This document shows positions 1 through 7,961 of a stretch of DNA of 64,000 nucleotides, one piece after another (position 1 is the stretch's first letter; every line of letters starts with the position of its first letter). Source of the DNA: Paenibacillus sp. RC334 (GTDB taxonomy: Bacteria; Bacillota; Bacilli; Paenibacillales; Paenibacillaceae); contig NZ_CP125370.1 of NCBI RefSeq assembly GCF_030034735.1, positions 868,001-932,000 on the forward strand, given 5' to 3'. The notes beneath the pieces are model-generated. The model saw nothing but the letters and a program-made list of their open reading frames with translations, did no database searches and was not told the origin of the DNA. Position numbers and translations under genes: made by a program.

Positions 1-1
1 A

Positions 2-628
2 TGGGGCCGTGACGTGATCTATGATTACATCGGAAACGTCCAATTTGCTATTTCCGCGAGGTCCTTTTATCAGGTGAACCCCGTTCAAACCGAAGTGCTG
101 TATAGCAAAACCGTCGAATATGCCGGACTCACGGGTAAAGAAACGGTGATCGACGCATACTGCGGTATCGGCACCATTTCCTTGTTCCTCGCTCAACATG
201 CGGATCAGGTATACGGAGTGGAGATCGTCAAAGAAGCTATTGAGGATGCACGGAGTAATGCGCTGTTGAACAATATGCGCAATGTGAAGTTTGAGGTAGG
301 CGCGTCCGAAGACGTCATCCCCGCATGGAAAGAGCAAGGCATCACAGCCGACGTCATCGTCGTCGATCCACCCCGCAAGGGCTGCGATCCTCGCCTGCTC
401 GAAACCATTCTGGAGATGAAGCCAGAGCGCGTGGTCTATGTATCCTGCAATCCGAGCACGCTGGCACGGGATTTAAGGATACTGGAGGATGGAGGGTATA
501 GAACGGTGGAGGTTCAGCCCGTAGACATGTTCCCGCATACGGTGCATGTGGAGGCTGTTGTGAGGATTGAAAGGTTGAAAGATTGTTGGAAAATAAAAGA
601 TGAGGATTCATCTTATGCCAAAAAATGA
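2..628 (+). CDS. rlmD: 23S rRNA (uracil-C5)-methyltransferase, RlmD/RlmCD type, 3' part
   Basis: C-terminal catalytic part (about 208 residues) of an S-adenosylmethionine-dependent enzyme that methylates C5 of uracil in 23S rRNA. The gene is cut by the left window edge: the frame is open back to base 2, and the GTG at 14 is not a believable start. Visible motifs are [14 protein letters not shown], the AdoMet loop [14 protein letters not shown], the [10 protein letters not shown] substrate loop and [15 protein letters not shown], which holds the catalytic Cys. The usual MFPHTxHVE motif is present near 535-555. The last 25 or so residues (lysine-rich, ending SSYAKK) look unlike the family and run into the next gene. 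A similar-looking 3' end survives at 2312-2420. The family call is firm. Whether the target is U747, U1939 or both cannot be told. Confidence 0.93.
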   Translation, partial: WGRDVIYDYIGNVQFAISARSFYQVNPVQTEVLYSKTVEYAGLTGKETVIDAYCGIGTISLFLAQHADQVYGVEIVKEAIEDARSNALLNNMRNVKFEVGASEDVIPAWKEQGITADVIVVDPPRKGCDPRLLETILEMKPERVVYVSCNPSTLARDLRILEDGGYRTVEVQPVDMFPHTVHVEAVVRIERLKDCWKIKDEDSSYAKK

Positions 629-1577
629 TAATATGCTGGCCATTCTATGGATGCTGAATTCAGGCGTAAAAATGACTGCAAAACAAATATCCGAAAAGTT
701 AGAAATAAATATAAGGACAGTTTATCGGTATATTGATGCACTATGTGCCAGTGGAGTGCCTATAATATCCGACACAGGTCATAATGGCGGGTATAGCTTG
801 CTGAATAATTTTATCAGAGCACCTCTGCTATTTGATATTGAAGAAAAAAAGGCACTCCTTCATGCTGCTGTTTTTGCAAAAGAAGCCGGATACCCTTTGA
901 GTGAGGCGTTAGGCAATGCGACATCAAAATTGAAAATGTATTCGAATCAGGAGCAGGAAAGTATACTTAGCCGTCATTTAGCCGGATTTGAAGTTATAAA
1001 CCGCATGGGAGACCCTTCTGTTCAGCCGGTATTGGCGGAATTGGAGCAGGCTGTAGCAAACGAATTCTCTGTAGAAATTGATTATCGCACAAGCCATGAA
1101 GAACAACCCAAGAATAGGGTGATAGACCCCTATGGAATGGTCTACTGGAACAATAAATGGTATACTGTTGCATTTTGCCACCTAAGGAATGAGATCCGCA
1201 GCTTTCGGGCAGATCGAATTCTACAAATCAAGCGTACTCAAATCATATTTAAGCGTCCCGAAGCTTTTTCGGCCCGTGAATTTTTTATGCAAAATCTGTT
1301 ACCTGATTTAGTGGGCAAGGACGGGTTAATTTCTTTAATTATCGGGGGCAGGTCAGAGGCATTGGATGACTTATGCCTGCATTGGTTTATGGGGCATCAT
1401 CTGAAAGAGCGGACATCAGATCAAGCAATCTTTTTACTTGAGGAAAAATCAATTCATATATATGTCCCTTATTTTCTTCTATCCTACGGGAAATCCATTC
1501 AAGTAATCGAACCACAGAGTTTGAAGGAAAAACTTGTTGCTGTTGCGTCGGAGTTAATGGAATATTATCAACTTTAA
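615..1577 (+). CDS. HTH and WYL-domain transcriptional regulator (YafY type)
   Basis: DNA-binding regulator of 320 residues. The N-terminal winged helix (about residues 1-60, with [20 protein letters not shown]) is followed by a WYL ligand-sensing domain (about 135-220; [19 protein letters not shown]) and a C-terminal extension (WCX). I chose ATG 615 because GAGGA lies eight bases upstream and the protein then begins as relatives do. An in-frame ATG at 600 lacks a ribosome site. The gene overlaps the 3' end of the methyltransferase by 14 bases in another frame. A VOC-fold protein follows in the same direction; WYL regulators often control a neighbouring small enzyme, so it is the likely target (inference). 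A strong terminator separates the two. Confidence 0.9.
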   Translation: MPKNDNMLAILWMLNSGVKMTAKQISEKLEINIRTVYRYIDALCASGVPIISDTGHNGGYSLLNNFIRAPLLFDIEEKKALLHAAVFAKEAGYPLSEALGNATSKLKMYSNQEQESILSRHLAGFEVINRMGDPSVQPVLAELEQAVANEFSVEIDYRTSHEEQPKNRVIDPYGMVYWNNKWYTVAFCHLRNEIRSFRADRILQIKRTQIIFKRPEAFSAREFFMQNLLPDLVGKDGLISLIIGGRSEALDDLCLHWFMGHHLKERTSDQAIFLLEEKSIHIYVPYFLLSYGKSIQVIEPQSLKEKLVAVASELMEYYQL

Positions 1578-1616
1578 TAGCTTCACTGACAGCAGATGTC
1601 AGTGAAGCTATTTTAT
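1576..1616 (+). terminator. Intrinsic terminator after the WYL regulator
   Basis: Perfect 16-bp inverted repeat (1576-1591 with 1597-1612) around a 5-base loop, followed by a short T-containing tail. The stem begins at the stop codon of the regulator. Confidence 0.85.
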
Positions 1617-1728
1617 AATGATGATAATCATTGATTACCGATGGAAAGTTGGTATCACTTGATGAATTATCCAATGAAGGTATAAGCATAAAATTGATAT
1701 GTTATGATCATTTAAAGGAGGAGTAAAA

Positions 1729-2253
1729 ATGACTGAAAGCAGAGAATATATGGGAGTGTCAGGTAAATATACAAAGAATGGAACACCCAACGGCTTTACA
1801 TCTATTACCCCATTTATAACAGTGAAGAATCCTTCTGAGGCAATAGAGTTCTATAAAACTGTTTTCAATGCAAGGGTTAAGGATGTTACTGAATATCCTG
1901 ATGGAAATGGCGATAAAATAATTGCTCATGCGGAATTAGATTTTGGAAATGGTTTTTTGCAGCTGGGAGCAGCGAATCCGGCATATAAATTGGCCTTGCC
2001 GCCAGATGAAGACAATGCGTGTTATTCTTTAGGAATTTACGTAATTAATGTTGATCAGGTACTTGAAAATGCGGTAGCAAGAGGAGCAAAAGTAAGGGAA
2101 CCGGTTGTAAGCTTTGTTTCAGGTGATCGATTCGGAAGTATATTGGATCCTTTTGGAGTAAGATGGTCTATTATGACTAGGATTGAGGATTTGTCAGAAG
2201 AAGAAAGTAGTCGGAGGGTTGCTGAATGGGCCAAAAGCTTTAGTGGAGAATAA
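1729..2253 (+). CDS. VOC superfamily protein (PhnB/glyoxalase-like)
   Basis: A 174-residue protein of the vicinal-oxygen-chelate fold. A beta-alpha-beta-beta-beta module starts at ITPFITVKNPSEAIEFYK, continues through AELDFGNGFLQLG, and a second half ends with DRFGSILDPFGVRWSI, the signature near the metal-binding end of PhnB/YdcJ-like proteins. The start at 1729 follows an excellent AAAGGAGGAG. Its activity is unknown; members include glyoxalases, dioxygenases and drug-binding resistance proteins. It lies downstream of a WYL regulator in the same direction. A strong terminator stands between them, so it probably has its own promoter. Confidence 0.88.
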   Translation: MTESREYMGVSGKYTKNGTPNGFTSITPFITVKNPSEAIEFYKTVFNARVKDVTEYPDGNGDKIIAHAELDFGNGFLQLGAANPAYKLALPPDEDNACYSLGIYVINVDQVLENAVARGAKVREPVVSFVSGDRFGSILDPFGVRWSIMTRIEDLSEEESSRRVAEWAKSFSGE

Positions 2254-2311
2254 ATGCAATAACTGTCTTGATAAAAAGTGTTAAATTTTAAGGTTGAAAA
2301 AGCAACCCTTC

Positions 2312-2420
2312 GAAAATATACCGTGTCGCCAAGGGGCTACCAGCTTCATATGGCATCATGATCACCGCCACAAGGCATGTGGAGAGCATCGCACGCTTGG
2401 TATATAAGGGCGTAGAGTGA
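2312..2420 (+). pseudogene. Possible relic of an rRNA methyltransferase 3' end
   Basis: One open stretch, stopping at TGA 2418-2420, reads ATRHVESIARLVYKGVE at its end. It resembles the [14 protein letters not shown] end of the methyltransferase at the left edge: 19 of 28 bases match between 529-556 and the corresponding stretch near 2357-2384, with GCATGTGGAG identical. It is followed directly by a strong terminator. This fits an old methyltransferase 3' end displaced by insertion of the WYL-VOC pair, but the similarity is short. Confidence 0.35.
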
Positions 2421-2442
2421 GTAGAGGGGTTCGTTGGGGACG

Positions 2443-2478
2443 AAAAGAGGACGTGAGCGTATTCACGTCCTCTTTTTT
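2443..2478 (+). terminator. Intrinsic terminator
   Basis: Perfect 14-bp stem (2443-2456 with 2463-2476), 6-base loop GCGTAT and a T run. It may be the original terminator of the methyltransferase transcript. Confidence 0.9.
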
Positions 2479-2880
2479 ATGTCTATAATGAATGGTTATA
2501 TGAATCTCCTCTTTTCATGCTGAATATATTTTTCAACCCACTAATTATAAACGAACATACGTTTTCATAAAAGCTTGTGCTACTCCAACTAAAAATGCAG
2601 ATGGATAGATGAAGTTTTGTATGAATTCTGGTGATACAAACCAAGAAAGCCTGACCAATCAACAGCTCAATTTAACTTTCCACGTAAGTTTGTAAATAAA
2701 GAAGATGGTTCGAGATATGAAGAAGACCTGCAAGTATGTTATATTTAACAAACGGCAATCATGATAAACATCAAATGGAGTGATTTTTTAGTAAAGTCAC
2801 AGGGTTGAAGAACAGGTGAACAAAGCGTTCTGATGGTGGAACCGTTATAGGATCGAATATAGATTGACTCAGATATAGAA
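2479..2880. other. Intergenic stretch with decayed coding sequence
   Basis: No intact gene. One plus-strand frame from about 2635 to 2750 reads without stops (YKPRKPDQSTAQFNFP, then KFVNKEDGSRYEEDLQVC), which looks like a fragment of a lost gene I cannot name. A LexA-like sequence, CGAACATACGTTTT, lies at 2552-2565. It matches the Bacillus SOS box CGAACRNRYGTTYC at 13 of 14 positions, but no damage-response gene follows. Confidence 0.4.
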
Positions 2881-2895
2881 AAGGATGAGATTATT

Positions 2896-3339
2896 TTGGA
2901 AAACAACGAAACTCAACAGGAATTTACAGAAGTATATGAGCAGCTTAAAGTAGCCGTAAACCGAACCTCCGATTGGAAAACGCGTCTAGCTGCGGTGAAT
3001 GATCTGGGTGCATGGAAGAACCAACAGACGATTGACGTGCTAACACACCGATTGAATAATGATACGGTATATGCCGTTCAGGAAGCCGCTTACCGCAAGC
3101 TTCAGGAATGGGGCGAGAATGTACAGCCCCCTGTGCGCAAAGAGGGTGAGCTTGTTAAGGGCTTGACGAAGATCCTGGTGCGGATTAAAAAAAGCCTGCC
3201 AGCCGACCATACCTATAACGATTTTCGCGAGAAGTTGCACAAGATGAGAGTCGATATTTTTGACGTCTATGAAGGTGACAAGGGTGCTGAGTTTGATCAG
3301 TGGCTGGAGCAAAAATGGGCCTCGTTATCCACAAGATAA
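2896..3339 (+). CDS. HEAT-repeat domain protein
   Basis: Small soluble protein of 147 residues starting at TTG 2896, with AAGGATGAGA at the right distance. A HEAT-type helical repeat is visible at about residues 25-65 (AAVNDLGAWKNQQTIDVLTH, then the AVQEAAYRKLQEWG helix). The C-terminal half is helical and basic, then acidic. HEAT repeats bind other proteins; no enzymatic role is suggested. A TTGACT-like -35 element lies about 35 bases upstream. It ends at its own terminator, so it is probably monocistronic. Confidence 0.8.
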   Translation: MENNETQQEFTEVYEQLKVAVNRTSDWKTRLAAVNDLGAWKNQQTIDVLTHRLNNDTVYAVQEAAYRKLQEWGENVQPPVRKEGELVKGLTKILVRIKKSLPADHTYNDFREKLHKMRVDIFDVYEGDKGAEFDQWLEQKWASLSTR

Positions 3340-3393
3340 TGTCGGAATCCTACAACTGAATGTATTTTAAGGATTGTTACTGGTAATGCAGAC

Positions 3394-3439
3394 AAAACCT
3401 TAACAGGGATAAGGGGTTATCTTTGTTAAGGTTTTTTTT
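3394..3439 (+). terminator. Intrinsic terminator after the HEAT protein
   Basis: 12-bp perfect stem (3394-3405 with 3424-3435) and a run of T. Confidence 0.9.
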
Positions 3440-3639
3440 ACTTATGATATTGGGAGTGGGTATGTTTGTATCTTTTCCTCGTTTGTGTGATTTTTAATGT
3501 GTTATATCTTATTTAATTGCCGAATTTCTTTGAAATATGGGTCACATTCATTGGAGAATTGAGTGTATTCCGACTCGGTATTAGATAATTTATGGTTATT
3601 ATATTTATTCAAAATAAAATGAACTGAGGATGTATATAA

Positions 3640-3861
3640 ATGATAAAGTTTATGGTCGATGAAATGCTTAAAGACAGGGAAATGACGATGTATGCTTTGG
3701 CAAAAAAATCAGGGATACGCCCCAATACGATAAGTCAGTGGGTGTCTGACGGTGGGGCAGACGTTAAATCCATTACGTTGGATACACTTGACCGTATTTG
3801 TGCTGCGCTGGATTGCCAGCCTGGAGAATTGCTCAAGTATGTGAAAGATACAAACCAATAA
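3640..3861 (+). CDS. Small XRE-family (Cro/CI-type HTH) regulator
   Basis: A 73-residue protein that is almost only a helix-turn-helix: MTMYALAKKSGIRPNTISQW is the HTH and ITLDTLDRICAALDCQPGEL the conserved closing helices, as in YozG/YgzD-like regulators. TGAGGA precedes the ATG by about ten bases. There is no partner domain. The 200 bases before it are AT-rich and hold no gene. No target is evident. The next plus-strand gene, a permease, starts 500 bases downstream. Confidence 0.88.
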   Translation: MIKFMVDEMLKDREMTMYALAKKSGIRPNTISQWVSDGGADVKSITLDTLDRICAALDCQPGELLKYVKDTNQ

Positions 3862-4120
3862 TATTTCTATTCTATAACGTTAAAGGAATACTTTTTGAGC
3901 AAGCTATGAAATACATATCAGGAATGCAAAGAAAGCAACTAAGAATTATCTGTAGATAAATTGTAGGAAAATGATCATTTTTGATGGTGTAATAGTGAAG
4001 TTTGTCGTTGATAAACACGTTTCCGTGAAATATATTAGCTCTAAGCGTGGTCATAGTGAATAAGCTGTTGCAACGACAAATTTGCTCCTCTATTTTTTAC
4101 CATTATTCTTTAACCATTGG
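3862..4120. other. AT-rich intergenic stretch
   Basis: No ORF with a ribosome site, no clear terminator and no recognisable RNA element between the XRE gene and the small leftward ORF. Confidence 0.5.
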
Positions 4121-4354
4121 TTAATTAACAAGTGTTGATTTTCCGTTTTTTTTGTCATACAATTCTTTCATTGCTACAGGGTCGGACTCAGGAACAGCAA
4201 GGCTTGATTCATATTTGGACGTGATTTCCTTGTGCGCACTCGGATGATGAAGTATCTCTATATTGGCAAAATCAGCATCACGGCAGCCTGATATCTCGAT
4301 ATCCTTTTTGGGATAGGGGCTGTTTTCCATATCTTTCAGTTTGATGATGAACAT
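4121..4354 (-). CDS. Hypothetical small protein or gene fragment
   Basis: A leftward frame of up to 96 residues. The part after an internal ATG at 4354 (77 residues) has ordinary protein-like composition, for example [19 protein letters not shown] and [18 protein letters not shown] see no good ribosome site before this ATG, and the longer version overlaps the permease start on the other strand. It may be a small gene, the end of a truncated gene, or chance. No family recognised. Confidence 0.3.
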   Translation of the reverse strand: MFIIKLKDMENSPYPKKDIEISGCRDADFANIEILHHPSAHKEITSKYESSLAVPESDPVAMKELYDKKNGKSTLVN

Positions 4355-4374
4355 ATACGAAGGGGAGCGTTTTT

Positions 4375-5754
4375 TTGGAATCGAAACAATTAACGAGAGG
4401 GCTAAAGCCACGGCATGTTGAGCTGATTGCGCTTGGAGGCACCATTGGCGTTGGCTTGTTTATGGGGTCAGCAAGTACGATAAAATGGGCGGGGCCTTCT
4501 GTGCTGTTGGCCTATCTCTTAGCCGGGATTATTATGTTTTTTGTCATGCGGATGATGGGAGAAATGCTGATTCTCGAACCGGTGACAGGCTCATTCGCTA
4601 CTTTTGCACATAAATATATTAGCCCTTTGGCCGGTTTTTTGACCGCTTGGAGCTATTGGTTTTTATGGGTTACTGTAGGGATGGCGGAGGTTACTGCCAT
4701 TGGGGTGTACGTGGGCTATTGGTTCCCTGACATTCCGCAATGGCTACCAGCCTTGGCAGGTGTCATCATTATTGCGTTAGCCAATTTGGCGGCTGTGAAA
4801 TTTTATGGAGAATTTGAATTTTGGTTTGCCATGATTAAGATTGTCGCCATTATCTTTATGCTGATTATTGGCACGGGTATGATCTTCTTTGGCCTGGGGA
4901 ACGGCGGGCAACCGATCGGTCTCTCCAATCTGTACAGCCATGGCGGTTTTTTTGCAGGTGGTTTAAAAGGATTTTTATTTGCGCTCTGTATTGTAACGGC
5001 CGCTTATCAGGGTATAGAGATGGTGGGCATTACGGCGGGTGAAGCAGAAAATCCGAAAATGACGCTGCGAAAAGCCATTAAGAATATTATCTGGCGTATT
5101 CTGATTTTTTACGTGGGTGCGATCTTTGTTATTGTTACGATCTATCCTTGGAACCAAATTGGCGAGATCGGCAGTCCTTTCGTTCTAACCTTTGCCAAAG
5201 TAGGGATTGTTGCCGCTGCGGGTATCATCAATTTCGTTGTTCTCACAGCCGCGATGTCAGGCTGCAACAGCGGGATTTACAGTGCTGGAAGAATGCTATA
5301 TACATTGTCTAAAAACGGACAAGCCCCCAAGTTCTTTGGGAAAGTTTCCGAAAGCGGGGTTCCCAGAAATAGTATTATTGCGACCATTTCCTTGCTGCTG
5401 GTGGGAGTGCTGTTTAATTACTTAATCCCTGATTCCAAGCTGTTCCTGTATATTTATAGCGCCAGTGTTCTTCCAGGCATGGTACCGTGGTTTGCAATGG
5501 CAATCAGCCAATTTAAATTCAGGAAAAAGTGGAAGAACGAAATGGAAAATCATCCCTTCAAGTCTCGTTTTTTCCCGATCAGTAACTACATCACCATTAT
5601 CTTCTTGTCCCTGGTGATCGTTGGAATGTGGTTCAATCCAGACACGCGTACGTCACTGATTGTCGGAGCATCATTCATGGCAATCGTCATTGTCGGCTAT
5701 TTTGTCTTTGGCATAGGAAAGCGGCAGAGAATTGAAGAATTAGATAAGAAATAG
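4375..5754 (+). CDS. Amino-acid permease (APC superfamily, AAT family)
   Basis: Integral membrane symporter of 459 residues with about 12 hydrophobic segments. The N-terminus [20 protein letters not shown] followed by GVGLFMGSA is the first-helix signature of the AAT family (CycA, GabP, ProY, YbxG). The E-x-x-G motif in [17 protein letters not shown] and the long loop before helix 6 also fit. The start is TTG 4375, seven bases after AAGGGGAG. The substrate is a neutral amino acid, but CycA-like (D-Ala/Ser/Gly) and YbxG-like (Thr/Ser) options cannot be separated by eye. It stands alone and ends at a strong terminator. Confidence 0.92.
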   Translation: MESKQLTRGLKPRHVELIALGGTIGVGLFMGSASTIKWAGPSVLLAYLLAGIIMFFVMRMMGEMLILEPVTGSFATFAHKYISPLAGFLTAWSYWFLWVTVGMAEVTAIGVYVGYWFPDIPQWLPALAGVIIIALANLAAVKFYGEFEFWFAMIKIVAIIFMLIIGTGMIFFGLGNGGQPIGLSNLYSHGGFFAGGLKGFLFALCIVTAAYQGIEMVGITAGEAENPKMTLRKAIKNIIWRILIFYVGAIFVIVTIYPWNQIGEIGSPFVLTFAKVGIVAAAGIINFVVLTAAMSGCNSGIYSAGRMLYTLSKNGQAPKFFGKVSESGVPRNSIIATISLLLVGVLFNYLIPDSKLFLYIYSASVLPGMVPWFAMAISQFKFRKKWKNEMENHPFKSRFFPISNYITIIFLSLVIVGMWFNPDTRTSLIVGASFMAIVIVGYFVFGIGKRQRIEELDKK

Positions 5755-5780
5755 AAGGCTGCTAAAATGCAGAGATCACG

Positions 5781-5825
5781 CCGAGCGAGATTCAGGTTAC
5801 TCCCTGAGTTCGCTCGGTTTTTCTT
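5781..5825 (+). terminator. Intrinsic terminator after the permease
   Basis: Stem CCGAGCGA...TCGCTCGG with an inner TTCAGG/CCTGA part (5781-5796 with 5803-5817) and TTTTTCTTTT. It could also serve the convergent acetyltransferase. Confidence 0.88.
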
Positions 5826-5868
5826 TTGCCAAGGTAAAAGCAGCTTACTTCGGAAACGGAAAAACGGC

Positions 5869-6597
5869 TCAAGCTTTAACCCTATACCAATACGTATAAA
5901 CTTCCGAGTATCCCAGTTTGGCATAAAGCCGTTGTGCAGGTTTATTATCGGCTACAACGGCTAAATAGCTGTGTCTGGCCCCATGCTCTTGTCCCCATTT
6001 GAGCAAATGTAATATCATTTGTTCCCCGAAGCCCTGATTTCTGTAATTTAAATCGGTCACAATATCGTATAAACCTAGATGCTCTCTTTCGATAATTCCA
6101 AGACCGCAAGCAATAACTTGATTGTTGTCATAAAGCGAGATAAACCCTTTCTTCGTTATGATATTAGATAACATGCGTTCCATGATACCCTTATGATGAA
6201 CTTCCACACGATTAAGTCTGCAAAAATGCGCTAACCATTCTTCATTCATATGTTCATCTATGTTCACCGAATTTAGTTGGGGGCTGCTTAGGTTATCCAG
6301 CTTCAAGGTTTGAACACTTGTTGGGTCAATGAGGGAATAGCCCTTTTCCTCTAAAATGCGATCTAAATGCTCAGGATGGATAAAGGGAGTGATTTTATAG
6401 GTTGCGGGCAAGTTACGATTGAAATATAAGCTCTCACACTCTTCAATTTTATGATCGAGGTCAAAGGTTGAATAATGAATCGAGTTGGCACGTTTGGTAT
6501 AACCATCTGCAAAGCGCAAAATCCATCCATCGTAAAGCAAAGTGGACAGGGGCTGCCAGTTGTTCAAGGATAGCTCTTCAATCATTTTAAGGTTCAT
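5869..6597 (-). CDS. GNAT-family N-acetyltransferase
   Basis: A 242-residue protein with a C-terminal GNAT domain: LGLYDIVTDLNYRNQGFGEQ carries the acetyl-CoA pyrophosphate loop (R/Q-x-x-G-x-G/A type), followed by the VADNKPAQRLYAKLGYSEV motif. The N-terminal 100 residues resemble the YobR-type extension. The start ATG 6597 has GGAGGATAC directly upstream. A longer frame to 6708 would add a spurious hydrophobic leader. The substrate is unknown. It is convergent with the permease and divergent from the secreted protein. Confidence 0.88.
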   Translation of the reverse strand: MNLKMIEELSLNNWQPLSTLLYDGWILRFADGYTKRANSIHYSTFDLDHKIEECESLYFNRNLPATYKITPFIHPEHLDRILEEKGYSLIDPTSVQTLKLDNLSSPQLNSVNIDEHMNEEWLAHFCRLNRVEVHHKGIMERMLSNIITKKGFISLYDNNQVIACGLGIIEREHLGLYDIVTDLNYRNQGFGEQMILHLLKWGQEHGARHSYLAVVADNKPAQRLYAKLGYSEVYTYWYRVKA

Positions 6598-6813
6598 AGG
6601 TATCCTCCATACAAATGAATAATAATACATACTAACGAATAATAAGCCAAAAAGAAATAGAAAGAAAGCACTAATTTTGTTTAGGTCTAGCCAATATACA
6701 AAGGACATAAATTATCTATACTTTCTTCTAAATTTTAACTGTTAATAGAATTTTAGAGAAGCTATAATTTTATTAAATAATTGGAGTGCAAATGGAGAGG
6801 GGTTAAGGGGAAG

Positions 6814-7512
6814 ATGTTGAAAAAATGGTCATTGCTCTTGATGTTAGCCTTGCTAGTAGTAGCATCATTGGGCTGGAACGGCGGGGTATCTTACGCAGCT
6901 ACCACAGAATATACTTGGGACAAGTACAAGGGTACTGAGGTGAAGACATATAGATTGACTGCAGTACCTGGAAGAATAGAATATATGGATCAGGAAAGTT
7001 TTTTTGCCGCTTTAAGCCAAACCCCAAATGTGTATGGAGATTTCAGCGGCTATAAAACGGGGAAAACAACTGGAGTTGTAACCGTAAGCATAACGGATGC
7101 GGTTTACAAATTTACAGTTACTGATTTTCTTCGCGATCAAGAGCCTGAGGTTGTAGAGTATATCAATCCCAGAGGTGGAATTCCTCATAGATGGAATGGA
7201 ACTAGTGATATTCGAATTTTTATGAGAGGGTCAGAAGCGACTTCTTTGTCTGAGCTGTTTTATGAGGGGACATCAAGTGAAGGACGCTTTCAATTTAATC
7301 CTGACGATATATATTTAGTTACATTCTGGTCCAGTACCGTAAGACCTATCAGTGGTATGTCTGCTGAAGCGCTAATAGAGGAAGGACCTCACACGTTTAT
7401 AAATCGGGAGCTTGTAGGCCAAGTAACAAGCGAAGATCCTGCAGCTTATCCGCAAGATGGGATTTCAGAGAGTTACTATTATGTTTTTAATGGTGCTATT
7501 ACAAAAGAATAA
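6814..7512 (+). CDS. Secreted protein of unknown function
   Basis: A 232-residue protein with a clear Sec signal peptide (MLKKWSLLLMLALLVV, cleavage likely after VSYA) and a soluble, beta-rich mature part with no cysteine and no family I recognise. It contains EYTWDKYKGTEVKTYRL near the mature N-terminus. ATG 6814 is chosen since AAGGGG and GGAGAGG lie just upstream and the signal peptide then begins normally; the in-frame TTG at 6781 would add 11 residues. It ends in its own terminator and is not obviously linked to its neighbours. Confidence 0.75.
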   Translation: MLKKWSLLLMLALLVVASLGWNGGVSYAATTEYTWDKYKGTEVKTYRLTAVPGRIEYMDQESFFAALSQTPNVYGDFSGYKTGKTTGVVTVSITDAVYKFTVTDFLRDQEPEVVEYINPRGGIPHRWNGTSDIRIFMRGSEATSLSELFYEGTSSEGRFQFNPDDIYLVTFWSSTVRPISGMSAEALIEEGPHTFINRELVGQVTSEDPAAYPQDGISESYYYVFNGAITKE

Positions 7513-7579
7513 CCCAGATGATATAGGATGGCTAATAAGTGATCCAAATAAGTAAGTGAGAGTGATCTGCAATAGTAGA

Positions 7580-7631
7580 GATAACATAGTGTATACCCAT
7601 CCGGGACTATATACATGATGTTATCTTTTTT
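7580..7631 (+). terminator. Intrinsic terminator after the secreted protein
   Basis: 16-bp stem with two mismatches (7580-7595 with 7610-7625) followed by TTTTTTATTT. Confidence 0.85.
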
Positions 7632-7946
7632 ATTTCTACGCTGGCAATGAGAACATACAGTGATGGAAGAAAAGGGTTGAAAATTTGATTTCCAATGAAA
7701 ACCATTTTAAATGATCGGGATATATGGCTTTAAAATAATGACGATTTAACGGATTATACAGCATACCTAAAGCGACTTTTTTTACTGTCTTTATTCAAAC
7801 CTAGGGAGATTATTCCGATAATTCAAGTATATACAGTTTGGTGTCACTGATTATGAGAATTCGTTTGAAAACAAAAGAGATAATTTTCACAAATGAAAAG
7901 GAGCACAGGGGGAAGTGATCTGGTATTACATCATAAAGGAGGGGAA
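7632..7946. other. Leader region of the SLH protein gene
   Basis: About 315 bases, AT-rich, without an ORF. Just before the SLH gene a strong AAAGGAGGGG (7936-7944) is followed at ideal spacing by ATG-CTC-TAG (7947-7955), a two-codon ORF. The real start codon comes 17 bases after the Shine-Dalgarno sequence. Confidence 0.5.
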
Positions 7947-7961
7947 ATGCTCTAGAATCTT

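Noticed and set aside
1622..1636. Possible Fur box (TGATAATCATT start) before the VOC gene
   Set aside because: Only 11 of 15 positions match; the right half-site is lost, unlike the perfect box at 12404.
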